Part shown: piece after piece, positions 34,401 through 46,925 of the stretch
Layout: every line of letters starts with the position of its first letter
How positions within the stretch are numbered: the stretch's first letter is position 1
Source of the DNA: Halichondria panicea
Lineage: Eukaryota > Porifera > Demospongiae > Suberitida > Halichondriidae
Direction of reading: 5' to 3'
DNA: 64,000 nucleotides
NCBI RefSeq assembly: GCF_963675165.1
Contig: NC_087378.1
Location: 7,741,273-7,805,272 of the forward strand
The notes under the pieces: generated by a model
The model's input: the letters and a program-made list of their open reading frames with translations, nothing else
The model's database searches: none
What the model was told of the DNA's origin: nothing
Position numbers and translations under genes: made by a program

Positions 34401-37400
34401 AAGAGTGCGTAGTAAAACTTGTTTTTGGAGTGTTGCTACTCTACTTAGCAGTTAGCTCTGCACTAGAACGCTAGCAGTGAGAAGAGAGCTGCAAGGCTCT
34501 ACTGTACTGATGCAGCAGGCATTAATTTTTGACTTTGTACTTTGTCATCCTTTCTAACAATCATGATTGATCATTTCCCACTCTTGTTTCCCTGTGATTA
34601 GCCTGATACAAACATCCACCGAGGCATCAGCACCTGCGGCGCTTTTATTTTTTTATAGATACATTCATACTGATAGTACCATATAGCGCGAAATTTTCGC
34701 TGATTTCGTGGATTAGCAATCCTACACAAAACTTAAGTCCACGAAAATGTTATCTGCTATAACGTGCAAAAGAATAAAGGCGTGGCTTCCGGTAAGCAGT
34801 CATTTCACGAACATTGTGCAACGAAAAGGCTATTCCACGAAATATAATGTACCTCGAAATTTTCGCGCTATTATGGTATACAACGAAGTGTAACTGATGT
34901 AGATCTATGTAGAACGATGTTAAAGTTCAGTTTAGCGTAAATTGGCCTTTGTGGCAGCTACATAGGTCCCTAATATGACTACTGTATAGAGGTTATTTCT
35001 AGGGGGCAAAATATTCGTGGAGGCCAAGTAATATTTAGCCAGTTTGTGGATATTATTTTCGTTGTTGCTGCTTGCACTGCAGGAAAAGGTAGGAAGGTCG
35101 CTTCATTCGTGGGTAAAATATTCGAGATTCAACCACAAAAACCATAAATATTTTAATTGTCCCCCCCTCCGAAAATTACCCGCTATATCAAACACCACTG
35201 TCCCATCCCTATAGCTATTTTATTGTCTGTCACACAGAATGGGTGGACTCCAGTCATGCAAGCCAGTCAGGAAGGTCATGTGGATGTGGTGAATATCTTA
35301 CTAAAGTATGATGCAAAGGCTAATCATAAAAACAATGTAAGGAGACTTTAATAATTCAGAATGACTTGTGTATCATCTCAGACTTGTATGAATTGCAGGA
35401 TGGGATGACTGCTCTATCTTTGGCTACCAGAAACAACCACTCCGATGTAGTGAAGGTTCTTGAAAGTGCCATGGTCCGTGACGAGCGAGTACAAGTATGC
35501 GTTTGTTTCAATATTAATTTTACCTGAGTGGGAGGGAGTGGGGCAGGGTTTTATGGATTTTTAGCTGCGAGGGGGGTCTGGGGGTCCTCCCCTTGACATT
35601 TTTTGAGGAATGGTTATCTGAGGTGCAATTTGGGTTTTTTGTGCTTCAAACCATACATTTTACTAGTCTAGTTCGAGATTGTAGACATTTTTAAGGAGAG
35701 AAGTCATACATTTTTATTATGACATCATTGATTTCTAGGGGGGGAATTTTGGCTGGGGATGGGAAATCCCAGCCCCCCCCACCACCTGTATGAAACCCTG
35801 TGGGGTCTTGCATTTCCTACATGTGTATGAGCACAATAATTTATGTATATCTGTATGATGATGTGATGATGTAATGTTGTACTAATTGCATGCAGGATAT
35901 TGCAAACACCAATGTTGATGAAAGCCATTCCGACGACAGTGGTGAGGAAGACTCAGAACAAGGTAATCACATTTCAATAGTAATTTTGACTGAGTTTCAA
36001 TACTGTTTTCTAATGCAGACAAATATCTTCAAAAATTCAATGAGCTTATGGAAGACACAGAACAAATTGATATGCAATATTTAAAACTGTACCTCATTGG
36101 TCTCCCGGGTGTTGGCAAAACTACTTTTCGAAAGCGTTTAACTCGATCCCTTGTCAATATATCATCTTTGCCTCTGAAGGACAGACAACATTATAGCACT
36201 CATTTAGCAGAATGCATACAAACACTTTGCATACTTCAAGACGAAGAACATTTGGACGTAGAAATTTCTGAAAGCCTGGATGATGAAATGAAAGCAATTT
36301 TCAAATACTTGCTGGGAAATACAGAAATGAAGGAACCTGCTCCCACTGACTCTAACTCCACTAAGGCAATTTCCTCTGAAGGTTCTCTTGATTCAAATAC
36401 CAGTCAGGAATATGAAGGATCATCAACTCAGCTCGATTCCAGTCCAGTTGGTGAATCTAACGAAACAACAAAACCAACTGAAAAAGACGAAACTAAATCA
36501 AAGCTTTCCCGTGTGTTGGCAGAGATCAGAGGAGTTGTTGCTTCTGGAAACTATGCAGACTTTATTTTAAGACACAAGATTCTGCTCAATATTATAGATA
36601 TCGGTGGACAGCCTGGATTTTTGGAGATGCTTCCCTTCATATGTGGTGGTCCAGGAATATTTTTTGTTTTCTTCCCTTTAGACAAAGAATTTGATAAACG
36701 ATACCAAATATGCTATCAGCGTGATGAGGATAGAATAACACCGTACGAAGCAAACTATTCGATTCGAGAGACTATTGCCCAAATATTGTCTGGAATTAGC
36801 TACCACACATCTGAAATATTGCCCATAAACGACAAGTACAAACAATTTACAAGTGTTAAACCAACTATCACACTCATTGGTACTTTTAAAGATGAGCTTG
36901 AGCGTCAAATGGAAAAAGAGGTCAGAGACACCATGCAACAGCAAGTAAGCGGTTCTGAGGTGGTACAGCAGCAAAACACAGTTTCTGAGCAAGGGGCAAC
37001 AAAAACAAGACAAAGATTAGAAGAGCTCCACAAATCGGTGAAGGAAACTACTTCAAAATCATATTTTAGTGATTTCGTAGTCCCAGCAAATGCACGTGAG
37101 AATAAAATATTCTTTGAAGTTGACAACTATGAAGGGGATGATAAGGATCTTGAACCAATTAGAGCTCATATTCGCAGCTGTCTTCGAGACAATAAGGGAT
37201 CCATGAAAGTTCCCATTCGACCTGTTCAGCTATTGTTCAGTATCATTCTTAGAAAAGAGTACCAGATTGTGAAACTGGAAGATTGTATGAAGATTGGCAA
37301 CGAGTTGAATATGGATGAGGATACTGTAGATTTTACTCTTTGGTATTTCAATCAGTTAGGAACTATTATTTATCGACCAGAGATTGGTGGATGGTTTAAG

Positions 37401-39345
37401 GACAATGTCATTTGTAGCCCACAAGTCATTTTCAACAGTATTAGTACGTTGATAATCGAGCCTCTACTGAAGCTTCACAGAAGTGAAGAACGTTTTGTGA
37501 AAAAGCATCACGACAATTGGGAAAAAGGACAGTTTTTACTCGAAACAATTAAAAAATCCCTACCCTCTTCAGGTGATGACTTAACAGTTATTCCTTTGGA
37601 AAACCTCATCATATTTCTGAAACATGTACATCTGATTTCATCCATCGAAGCAAAGGAGGTAAATATACGCGGTGAAACTTCGGTAGTTCGATATTTCATG
37701 CCTGCTATTCTAGATTGTGCTACTCAAGATGAATTGTTAACAGCACCCGTTCCAAATAATGTAACTCCAGTTTCACTGCTCTTGTTCTTCAAGTATGGTT
37801 CAAGTAAAGACGTTGCAGATTCTGTACCAATCGGCCTTTTCTGTGCTATGATTGCTAAGTTAGTTTCGGATGGAGATGAGGATATTTTTGGAGCCGAATG
37901 GAAACTTGTGGATTCACATGTTAAACGAAACATTGTTTCCTTTCATGTTGACGATTATAATCACGTTGTTACATTGGTCTCCCATGCTGGTTGCTATGAG
38001 ATACGCGTTACAAGATCAAAAAATTCACCGATTGATCTGCACGACCTTTGTACTTATGTCTACACAACAATAATGGCTGTGCTGAAAGATCTGAACCATT
38101 TCGTTTGTCCCACCATTGGTTTCATTTGCCCTTGTGGTCAGCACCAAGATTCTACACTTAGAGTTCTCGACAACAGCTGTGTGATTGTAGTCCCAAAGAA
38201 AAAGAAAGAAATGGCCTTCTTCCGGTGCTTGAAAACGGAGGACACCGTCAGTCTTGTCGACCAGCAGTATCATCCCTGGATAACAAAGGTATGTTCATTG
38301 TTCAGAGTTTGGTAATTACTGTCTATTTCTATTTCTGTAGGAAAGTAACGGTAACAGAGAAGTTGTACTAAGAGCATTTCCATTTGAAGAGCCAGATGGT
38401 TTCTCATTCTCATGGTCTGGAAAGGGATCATTAAAGCAGCTCTCCACTACCACCAACGAGCTGTGCATCCAAGCAGCTGAATCAGGCGATTATTACAAGT
38501 GCTGTGTAAGCAAACAAACAAGAAAAGGGGAGACAGCCAGTTTCACTGTACACCACTTCATAAAAACAGGTATGAAATATACTGTTAACTAAATTGTAGA
38601 AGAGTTGCTGGTGCAAATGTTTTTGAGAGACAAACTGTTTTTCTCACACTGCTGTGGCTTTTTTAGTTAATTTGCTAATGTAATTAGTGTGCCTTCTCTT
38701 CCCTTAATGACCTTATGACCTTATGAAGCACCTAACTTAGTATGCTTTCTACTCAGATTGCCATGGATCAAGAAAGCACCAAATGTCTAGTACGATATCT
38801 GATGTCTCAGAGTCAACTGCTGATGGACCTTCCAGACCAAAGAAACAAAAGCTGACTGCTGCTACTGGAACTGAAAAAATGCTCAGTCCAACTGGAGAGG
38901 AAGTCGTAGCAAAACGTGACGATCATAGTCCTGTAAGTTGCCAAGTCAGTCTTATTCTGCGACCATTACACTCCTTCCCTGTGTTGCTGTTGTATACCAT
39001 TATAGTTGGTCTCTGAGTCTCATGCATTAATTACCTTTTCACTCTCAGATGAATCAATGGATATTTTCAACTTCTTATGAAACAGTTCAGGAATTATTGT
39101 GGCCTGCTACGAGCAAATGGTACAACTTGGGAACTGCTCTCAAAGTAGACAGGAACAAACTGGCAAGTATCAAGAAATCCAACCCAAATAACTGCGAGGA
39201 CTGCTTTAATGATATGCTTAAGAGCTGCTCAGAGACGAACACCAGTCTCACTTGGACTGATGTGTGTAAAGCCCTCAGGACATCAACAGTGGCTCGTAAT
39301 GATGTGGCAGAGAAGATTGAGCAATATTTCGTACGAGACGAATAG
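31474..39345 (+). CDS. Gene 4: membrane peptide-2A-CARD-helical domain-ankyrin-Roc/COR-Ig-Death protein
   Basis: Seventeen exons in frame: 31474-31699, 31753-31962, 32048-32194, 32250-32528, 32621-32731, 32784-33367, 33463-33576, 33789-33890, 33943-34041, 34092-34190, 35238-35336, 35399-35494, 35896-35962, 36019-38288, 38341-38569, 38757-38932, 39049-39345; about 1734 aa. The middle Death domain is replaced by a Ser/Pro-rich linker (SSPPTSLVSRST) and a helical domain of about 195 residues, unnamed here (VNALHRHNVTIIKRYFVDF; NCELLYEIVETYGDN). The acceptor before 33463 (CATGATAG) is weak but keeps phase 0. In the last exon the family WSG is WTD. An upstream in-frame ATG (31408) lies in the conserved leader; 31474 matches genes 2 and 3. 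Confidence 0.82.
32048..32194 (+). other. 2A-like ribosome-skipping exon, gene 4 (DVESNPGP)
   Basis: 147-nt phase-1 exon ending LLLQCGDVESNPGPG before GTGAGT. Codon use differs from other copies at GPG (GGACCAGG instead of GGACCTGG) but the peptide is unchanged. Confidence 0.88.
32784..33367 (+). other. Unnamed helical domain exon of gene 4
   Basis: About 195 residues, mainly helical. Recurring features shared with unit 5 (40375 on), unit 5b (45218 on) and, more distantly, gene 7 (57609-58294): an N-terminal NALR/NALH start, AILTYLVNSLDYNNCELLYE, ETYGDND-MRKSMKEYKQH, a KRQSKEYR basic patch and LSYFGLPKVGVILDSI. I do not recognise a named family. It occupies the slot of the Death domain in gene 2. 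Confidence 0.6.
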
Positions 39346-39562
39346 CGATGATAGTGTTTTAAGTATAGAGGAAAGGTAGATAGAAGAAAAAGAATTATGG
39401 CTAAAACAGGAACTTTATGCAAAAACTTGGGCACATTACAGCATATTTAATTGTCACTAATTTTTGTGTATGCATGTGATGAATTTCATTAAAATATTAA
39501 ATGAGGAAGTGGTTTAATTGGCCAGCTAGCTAGAGTCATAGATGTAAAAATAATAACTCTCA

Positions 39563-39656
39563 ATGTCTCCTCTCAATGTCTCTCTGCTGGTTCTGGCATT
39601 CTGTTTGCTGCTTCAGTGTGGAGATGTCAAGCCCAATCCAGGACCAACAAGTACAA
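39563..39656 (+). other. Signal-peptide/2A exon of unit 5 (DVKPNPGP)
   Basis: MSPLNVSLLVLAFCLLLQCG then DVKPNPGPTS. A 6-bp duplication (ACAAGTACAAGTAAG) offers two donors, at 39651 and 39657, both in the same phase. The CARD exon (39771) follows in frame. Confidence 0.7.
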
Positions 39657-39680
39657 GTAAGAACTTTGCTTGCTCTAACC

Positions 39681-39727
39681 ATAGGCACTAGGCATAGGCA
39701 TAGGCATAGGCATAGGCATAGGCATAT
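39681..39727. repeat. GGCATA hexanucleotide tandem repeat
   Basis: About seven consecutive AGGCAT units in the intron between the 2A and CARD exons of unit 5. Not present in the sister copies. Confidence 0.85.
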
Positions 39728-42467
39728 AGATATCTATGTGCTTATTGCATGTTGTCTGTTTGTATGATAGATGCAGGATATGAAGCAATGGTTGACTGTG
39801 CAGAAGAACTTGTGAGCTCCCTATCTACAGATCCAAAAGGATTTGCTATCTCTTTGTTTAGCAAGCGATTGATATCTCCTCACGTACTTGAGCAGACAAA
39901 TGAGCTGAATGAAACTAACACTGAAAAGGCAGGAAGACCGTACACTGAAGTATTGAAAATAGTGCAGCGATGTCTTGAAGAATATAAGACCTTTGTTGGT
40001 AGACTTGAAGACCGAAAACATTGTAATGATATCGTTCAAAAACTTGGCCAAAAATACGCTCTTCACGGTAGGTCGGCCATTAATTCCAGCACAGTTAGTG
40101 TGGTAATCTCATTGTGGTACTCATCTTTCCAGTAGAGGAAGATGCCAGACGGAGAGAAGTTATTCCCCATGAAAGTGAAAATGGTGGTGCTATTGTTAGA
40201 AGTGATTCTCTCGCTACATCAGTCTTTAGCTCCCCACCCACTAGTCCAATGTCCCTCGCTTCTTCACTATCCTCTTCACTAACTGGAACTATATCTATGA
40301 GGTCTAGTGAGGAAAAAGGTAAGGATATTTTTGATATTAAACATTGTATACATGTTGTTAACTCTCATTTTCAGTATTGAATGCTCTTCGCAAGAGTAAC
40401 TTGGTCAGTATGGAGCAATATTTCTCTGACTTCACTGCTAGGATTGCAAAACGTTTTACAGAAGATACTAGTACTCACAATATTGAGAAATAAGAAATGC
40501 TTTGAAATTCCATTATGGAGAAATGCCCCATAAAGATATTTGGGGTATTTTTAAGTATTTGATCGATAAGCAATACTGGGACTGCTTTAATAATTATGAG
40601 CATCTTTTATATCTAATTGATACATATGGCAATGGTGTCATGAAAAAAGAGAAAGAATTAAGGATTTCTAAATAGGAAAGAATCATTTTCGGTTGCAACT
40701 GAACTTCGAGAATATTTATCAGAAAAAAGACATCTACTTTCTTAAAATCTAGAAAATAAAGGACGACCAGCTACTAAACGTCGAAGAAGCAGTAAAGAAT
40801 ATCGTGACAAATTAGGAGTGAAATTAAACATGAACATAAGCGGAAAAACACTAAAATACATTGAGAACCTGTGGTCGAGATTATCATACTTGGGTTTGCC
40901 TAAGATTGGGGTAATTCTGGACAGTATCATTGATGGATCTATTCATATCTTTTGGACCATACTTCTTCCAATCATTGCTCTAAATTTTCGAAAGAAGGCT
41001 ACGCAGCCTGGAGCAGCTGAGTTTTTTAAGAAGAATAGAATTGTTCAAGTAACCCTAAATGATGATTGCATTTATTAAGCTGAAGATTTAACTCCTTCAA
41101 TTACAAATAAGCTGCCAACATCGGAATCTATTGAAGAAGAGCCAGCTGAGCTGAGTGGATCAGAGGACGAGCCGGGTGAAACACAGGATGATGAAACTGT
41201 AATAGTCGAACAATCTCTTGAGGAGGAGGAGTCTACAGTGAATGATGTAGCTGATGAAGTGAAGAGCAAAAAAAAGGATTCTGTAGAAAAAGACATCAGT
41301 GATGAGCCTGTGAAAAGTGAACCACCCGCTAAAGAAAAGAGTACTGGCATTGTGAGTGTCCTGATTATTGTGTATTAATTCCATCAACTTGTCTTTAAAT
41401 TTCCTTTAGCTGTCTACATGGGCTAGAAAATTCAAAGAAAAACGCCTTTTTAAAAAGAAGGTAAGATGTATTTAATTAAGAACTTTTTTGCATCTCATAT
41501 GTATATTGACAGACAATCTCGGATAAGTTACTGGCAGAATGTCGCAGTAAAAAAGCTGACATTGAAGTGGTGAGAGGCTACCTGGAGAGAGAAGACTGTG
41601 ACGTCAATATCAGGGAAAATGATGACGTATGTAATAATATTATGGTGTTTGCCTCTATACTATAATGGCCCTTGACTTTAGTTCAAGTGGAGTCCATTGA
41701 TGTGGGCTTGCAAGAACAAACACTTTGAGATAGGGAGGCTACTCCTGAAGTACCACCCTCAAGTTCATATTCAGGACAAGGTGTGTAGAAAACAAAATAA
41801 CGTAGCTAGGTGGTATTGTGTATGTGTGTACAGAGAGGGTGGTCTCCATTGGTGATGGCCAGTAGAGCAGGAGACCTGGAAATAGTGCAGGGAATAGTGG
41901 CACTGGGAGCAGAGATTGACCTGCCCACAAAATGTGAGTGAGACAATTTTGTGTTGATAACTAATTGATGTGTGTGCAACAGTTAAAATGGACTCCTCTG
42001 ATGTGGGCTGCTTAAGAGGGTCATGCAAAGATGGCTACATTTCTACTGGAGAAGGGAGCCTGATGAGGTATGAATAGTCAAACACCACTGTCTCCCCTAT
42101 AGCTATCTTATTGTCTGTCACACAGAATGGGTGGACTCCAGTCATGCAAGCCAGTCAGGAAGGTCATGTGGACGTGATCAATATCCTGCTGACCACAACG
42201 CTAAAGTCAACCATCAGACTGAAGTAAGACCACCTAATACTAGCTGTAGCTAACTATACACAATTACTTTCAGACAACCTGGTGTGCTCTGATGGCGGCT
42301 GCTAAGAACATGCACAGTGATGCGGTGGACACACTTCTATAAAGAGAGGAGCTCAAGTGGACATACAGAGAGATGTGAGGATCAGAGAAAATTACCTACT
42401 CATAACGTAATTTCTTGTACCCTTTACAGGATGGATCCACCACACTGCATGTTGCAGTTTTCACTGC

Positions 42468-43151
42468 ATATTTCTGGAACATGTACATCTGATTTCATCC
42501 ATCGAAGCAAAGGAGGTATCTATTCGTGGTAAAACTTCAATAGTTTAATATTATTTCATGCCTGCTATTCTAGATTGTGCTACTCAAGATGAATTATTGA
42601 CTACACCCGTTCCAAATAATGATACTCCAGTTTCACTGCTCTTGTTCTTCAAGTATGGTTCAAGTAAAGAGTTTGCAGATTCTGTACCTATTGGCCTTTT
42701 CTGTGCAATGATTGCTAAGTTAGTTTCAGATGGATATGAGAGTACTTTTGGAGCCGAATGGAAGCTTTTCGATTCACTTGTTAAACGAAACATTGTTTCC
42801 TTTCATGTTGGTGTTTGTGATCACATCGTTACATTGGTCTCCCATGCTGGTTGCTATGAGATACGCGTTACAAGATCAGTTAATGCACCGATCGATCTGC
42901 ACGACCTTTGTACGTATGTCTACACAACAATAATGGCTGTGCTGAAAGATCTGAACCATTTCGTTTGTCCCACCATTGGTTTCATTTGCCCTTGTGGTCA
43001 GCACCAAGTTACAAGATTCCGAGTACTCGACAACAGCTGTGTGATTGTAGTCCCAAAGAAAAAGAAAGAAATGGCCTTCTTCCGGTGCTTGAAAACGGAG
43101 GACACCGTCAGTCTTGTTGATCAGCAGTATTATCATCCCTGGATAACAAAG
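42468..43151 (+). other. COR remnant without GTPase domain (unit 5)
   Basis: From TTTCTGGAACATGTACATCT onward the sequence matches the distal third of the Roc/COR exon. The frame from 42558 (MPAILDCATQDELL) to the splice donor at 43152 is open. It shares KKKKEMAFFRCLKTEDTVSL with gene 4 only. The break point lies just after a short ankyrin-like exon near 42430. Confidence 0.7.
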
Positions 43152-44455
43152 GTACGTTCATTGTTCAGAGTTTGGTAATTACTGTCTATTTCTATTTCTG
43201 TAGGAAACTAACGGCAACAGAGAAGTTGTACTAAGAGCATTTCCATTTGATGAGCCAGATGGTTTCTCATTCTCGTGGTCTGGAAAGGGATCATTAAAGC
43301 AGCTCTCCACTACCACCAACGAGCTGCGTATCCAAGCAGCTGAATCAGGCGATTATTACAAGTGCTGTGTAAGCAAACAAACAACAAAAGGGGAGACAGC
43401 CAGTTTCACTGTACACCACTTCATAAGAACAGGTATAAATTGTACCGTTAACTAAATTGTATAAGAAATGCTGGTGCAAATGTTTCAGGAAGACAAAATG
43501 TTTTCTCACATTGCTGTGGCTTCTTTAGATTGAACTTATGCAATTAGTGTGCCTTCTCCTCCCTTAACTTAATGACCTTATAAAGCACCTAACTTAGTAT
43601 GAGTCTTTCTACTCAGATTGCCATAAATCAAGAAAGCACCAAATGTCTAGTACGATATCTGATGTCTCAGAGTCAACTGCTGATGGACCTTCCAAAGCAA
43701 AGAAGCAAAAGCTGACTGCTGCTACTGGAACTGAAAATAAGCTCAGTCCTACTGGGGAGGAAGTCGTAGCAAAACGTGATGGTCATAGTCCTGTAAGTTA
43801 CCAAGTCAGTCTTATTCTGCGACCATTACACTCCTTCCCTGTGTTGCTGTTGCATGCCATTATAGTTGGTCTCTGAATCTCATCCATTAATTTCCTTTTC
43901 ACTCTCAGACGAATCAATGGATATTTTCAAATTATGAGATAGCTCATGAGCTATTGTGGCCTGCTAGGAGCGAATGGTACAACTTTGGAATTGCTCTGGA
44001 AGTAGACAAAAACACACTGAAAAGCATCCAGAAAACCCACCGAAGTAACTGCGATGACTGCTTCAATGATATGCTTAAGAGCTGCTCAGATACGAACCGC
44101 AGTATCACTTGGTCTGGTGTGTGTAAAGCCCTTAGGAGATCAACAGTGGCTCGTAATGATGTGGCAGAAAGTATTGAAGCATTTGTACGAAACGAATAAT
44201 ACCAAGCCTTCTTAGCGATAAACTGAAAAAGTTAGAAACCTTTATGGTAGAGACAGCTATTATAATACGGCTCAACACAAGAACTTTATGCTAGGATTTT
44301 TACGTTAGCTAGCTGACATGATGTAGCTAATTGTGTATGGCATGCAATGAACTCATTAAATATTAAATGAGGAAGTGGTTTAATTCTGAGCTAGTTACCA
44401 GCTAGTTCTGTGTGGGCCACAGCTGCTGTGTGCTGGGCGTAGAGAAGATTATTGA

Positions 44456-44543
44456 ATGTCTCCTCTCAATGTCTCTCTGCTGGTTCTGGCATTCTGTTTG
44501 CTGCTTCAGTGTGGAGATATCAAGCCCAATCCAAGACCAACAA
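44456..44543 (+). other. Signal-peptide/2A exon with NPRP in place of NPGP
   Basis: The exon reads MSPLNVSLLVLAFCLLLQCG then DIKPNPRPT. The codon is AGA instead of GGA, so the Gly whose bond to Pro is skipped has become Arg. By the known 2A mechanism this should abolish skipping, leaving the leader fused to the CARD. Confidence 0.75.
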
Positions 44544-46016
44544 GTAAGAACTATGCTTGCTCTAAGTAATTAAGATTTAGTTGTCTCTGTTTGCATATGC
44601 ATGGTAGATCCAGGTTATGAAGCAATGGTTGACTGTGGACAAGAAATTGTCAGGTCCCTATCTACAGATCCAACAGGATTTACTGTCTCTTTTGTTAGTA
44701 AGCGATTGGTATCTCCTATTATGCTCAGAGAGACAAATGAGCTGAATGAAACGAAAACTAAAAAAGCAAGCAGACTGCACACCGAAGTGTTAGAAAAAGT
44801 GGAGCAATATCCTGAAAAATACAACGAATTTGTTGATACACTCAAAGAGAAGAAAGAATGTGACACTGTTCTAAAACTTGGCCTCAAATACACTCTTCAC
44901 GGTAGGTGGGTCATTGCTAGCATAGTTAGTGTGGTATACGTCATCTCATTGTGGTACTCATCTTTCCAGTAGAGGAAGATGCCAAACGTAGAGAAGTTAT
45001 TACCCAAGAAAGCGAAAATGGTGGTGCTATTGTTAGAAGTGATTCTCTTGCAACATCAGACTTTAGCTCTCCACCCACCAGCCCAATGTCTATGTCATGG
45101 AGTTCTGCTTCTTCACCGTCTTCCTCGCTAACCGGGGGAAGTATGAAGCCTGTTAATGAAGGAGGTAAGGACACTTGTTATTGGCAACATAATGTGTATG
45201 TTGTTGGCTTTCATTTTCAGCATTGAATGCTCTTCGCAGTGCTAACTTAGTTGGTATGAGGCACCGAGGCACCATTTCTCTGTGTTCATCACAAATGTTA
45301 AGAAGGGATTATCTACCAGTGATGTTGAAGGATATAAAAGTACATTGAAAATTTATTATACAAATATGCCTGTGCTTGGAGATATTGAGAGTATTATTAC
45401 TTACTTGGTAAACAAGAACTATTGGAACTATTTGAATTGTGAGCACCTTTTCTTGGTGATTGATACGTATGGAAATGATGCCTTAACAAAAGAGAAAAAA
45501 GAGTTTGAACAGAGGATTAAATCATATGCTGTTGCTACTAAACTTCAAGAGTATTTATCAGGAAGAAGAGATTTACTTTCTTATAAAAAAGAGGCTAGAG
45601 GTCGATCAAGTAACAAACACAGAAGAAGCAGCTCGGAGTATCGTGGCCAGTTATCTATGAAATTGGAGATAGATTAAGTCATTAAACGACATTGAAAAGT
45701 TGTGGTCAAGATTATTAGATGTTGGTTTACCCAAGATTGGAGTAGTTCTGCATGGACAGTATCATTGCTGGGTGTATCCATATCATTTGGACCATATTTC
45801 TTCCAAGCATTGCAATGGATTTTCGAAAAAAGGCTACGCAGCCGAGTTGGAGCAGCCGAGTTTTTAAGAATAATAAAATTGTTCAAGTGATCCTAAATAA
45901 GTATGCCTGACCCTGAGGCAGTGAAGCCTTCACTCTCCACCACTGAGGTTTGTGTGTTGTTGTTATGTGGTGTGGGTGACTCTGTGCTCTTTGAGCACCC
46001 TCACTACACTGTATCA

Positions 46017-46195
46017 AGGGCGAGGGCATGCAACAACTTGCGAGTAACTGAAGATTAATAGAAGATATTACTGTACTTGGCCGGTGGAAAAGTACAGTAA
46101 TAATATCTTATATTAATAAAATTTTATACAGTACATAGTATATCCGGTCTGTGGCATTCGCACGTAGGGTTGATAGTCAGTTGCATTCCCTCTCT
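46017..46195. mobile_element. MITE related to the gene 2 intron insertion
   Basis: AAGGGCGAGGGCATGCAAC at the left pairs with GTTGCATTCCCTCTC ... GCGCCCTTG at the right. The ends resemble those of the 14088-14437 element (GGGCG ... GGGCATGCAAC). It lies between the helical and last exons of unit 5b. Confidence 0.6.
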
Positions 46196-46642
46196 TTTTA
46201 TGCGCCCTTGACTGTATGAGTGGTTGTGTACATCTCACTACACTGTATGAGTGCATGGTCCCTTGCAATTAAAACTATGATTTGTTTATTTTCCTTGTTT
46301 GCTTACCTTTTTATTTTTTCTATTTCAGCAGACGCCTCAAGCAAGCACTGAACAGAAATCAGAGGCCAAGAAATCCCCCAAAGTATCCTATTTTGTTATA
46401 CGTAGCTTCACTTTCATCTTGTTATGCAGGACATTGAAAAAGAAGCAAAGATTATTGAGCTCTTACTGAGGGGATTTGCTAATAGAATGGACAATCCATC
46501 TAGCAATAAATATCGATATGAAGAGACCAACATCGCTGATGTCATTGGAGGGAAAGGAGTGAAATCATCTGAAGAAATTACTCACAAACTAGCAAAAGTG
46601 GCTATACCTGTTATCGAGATAAGAGGGACTTCATTCGTGTAG

Positions 46643-46925
46643 ACCCTGATGACAAACTCTATGTATAGTTTAAATTGTTCTGTGACGAGTTACTAACTCT
46701 ATAATTACTGACTGTATAGTTAGCGTCCTTTTCATATGTAGATCTCAATAGCATTTTAATAGCTGCAGTAATTTAATGTGCCAATAATTTAATTAAAGTA
46801 GATTATTGTTCTTCTTGTGTGATGTTTTTATCTTTATAAGTTTATTCATAATTATAATCTTGTCTTGTGACACAGTATTTACTTGAATGGGCGTTGCAAA
46901 CTAGATCTAGTTACATATTAATTAA
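46643..46925. other. Intergenic spacer before gene 6
   Basis: AT-rich; no eS8 fragment here, unlike the spacers before genes 2, 3, 4 and 7. No gene seen. The usual conserved leader before exon 1 is mostly replaced. Confidence 0.5.

Larger units (their letters stand above)
39563..44199 (+). pseudogene. Unit 5: signal-2A-CARD-helical-ankyrin-COR-Ig-Death chimera, broken
   Basis: Intact 5' exons: 39563-39656, 39771-40067 (CARD, GYEAMVDCAEELVSSL) and 40133-40318 (Ser/Pro-rich linker). The helical exon (40375 on) meets TAA after about 39 codons and has further frameshifts; its distal part shows LSYLGLPKIGVILDSI and a membrane-like HIFWTILLPIIAL. An acidic exon (41080-41351), a basic one (41410-41460) and ankyrin exons (41513-41626, 41682-41780, 41834 on) follow. 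The third has an extra A; the fourth has TAA in GCTGCTTAAGAG. Near 42468 the sequence jumps into the COR half of the GTPase exon, so P-loop and G3 are gone, and a TAA precedes YFMPAIL. COR (42558-43151), Ig (43204-43432), linker (43617-43792) and Death (43909-44199) exons are open. Confidence 0.75.
44456..46642 (+). pseudogene. Unit 5b: signal-(2A)-CARD-helical gene, frameshifted
   Basis: Exons 44456-44543, 44608-44901 (CARD: GYEAMVDCGQEIVRSL, RLVSPIMLRETNELNE) and 44970-45164 (Ser-rich linker) are open and in phase. The helical exon at about 45222 contains an 8-bp tandem duplication (AGGCACCG) that shifts the frame. Beyond it the original frame resumes (45282-45677) with IITYLVNKNYWNYLNCEHLF, and ends at TAA after KLEID. 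Later pieces read LPKIGVVL, then small exons 46329-46382 and 46430-46642 (DIEKEAKIIELLLRGF ... IRGTSFV, stop). There is no ankyrin or GTPase part. The 2A core is also mutated, so this copy appears to be decaying. Confidence 0.7.
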
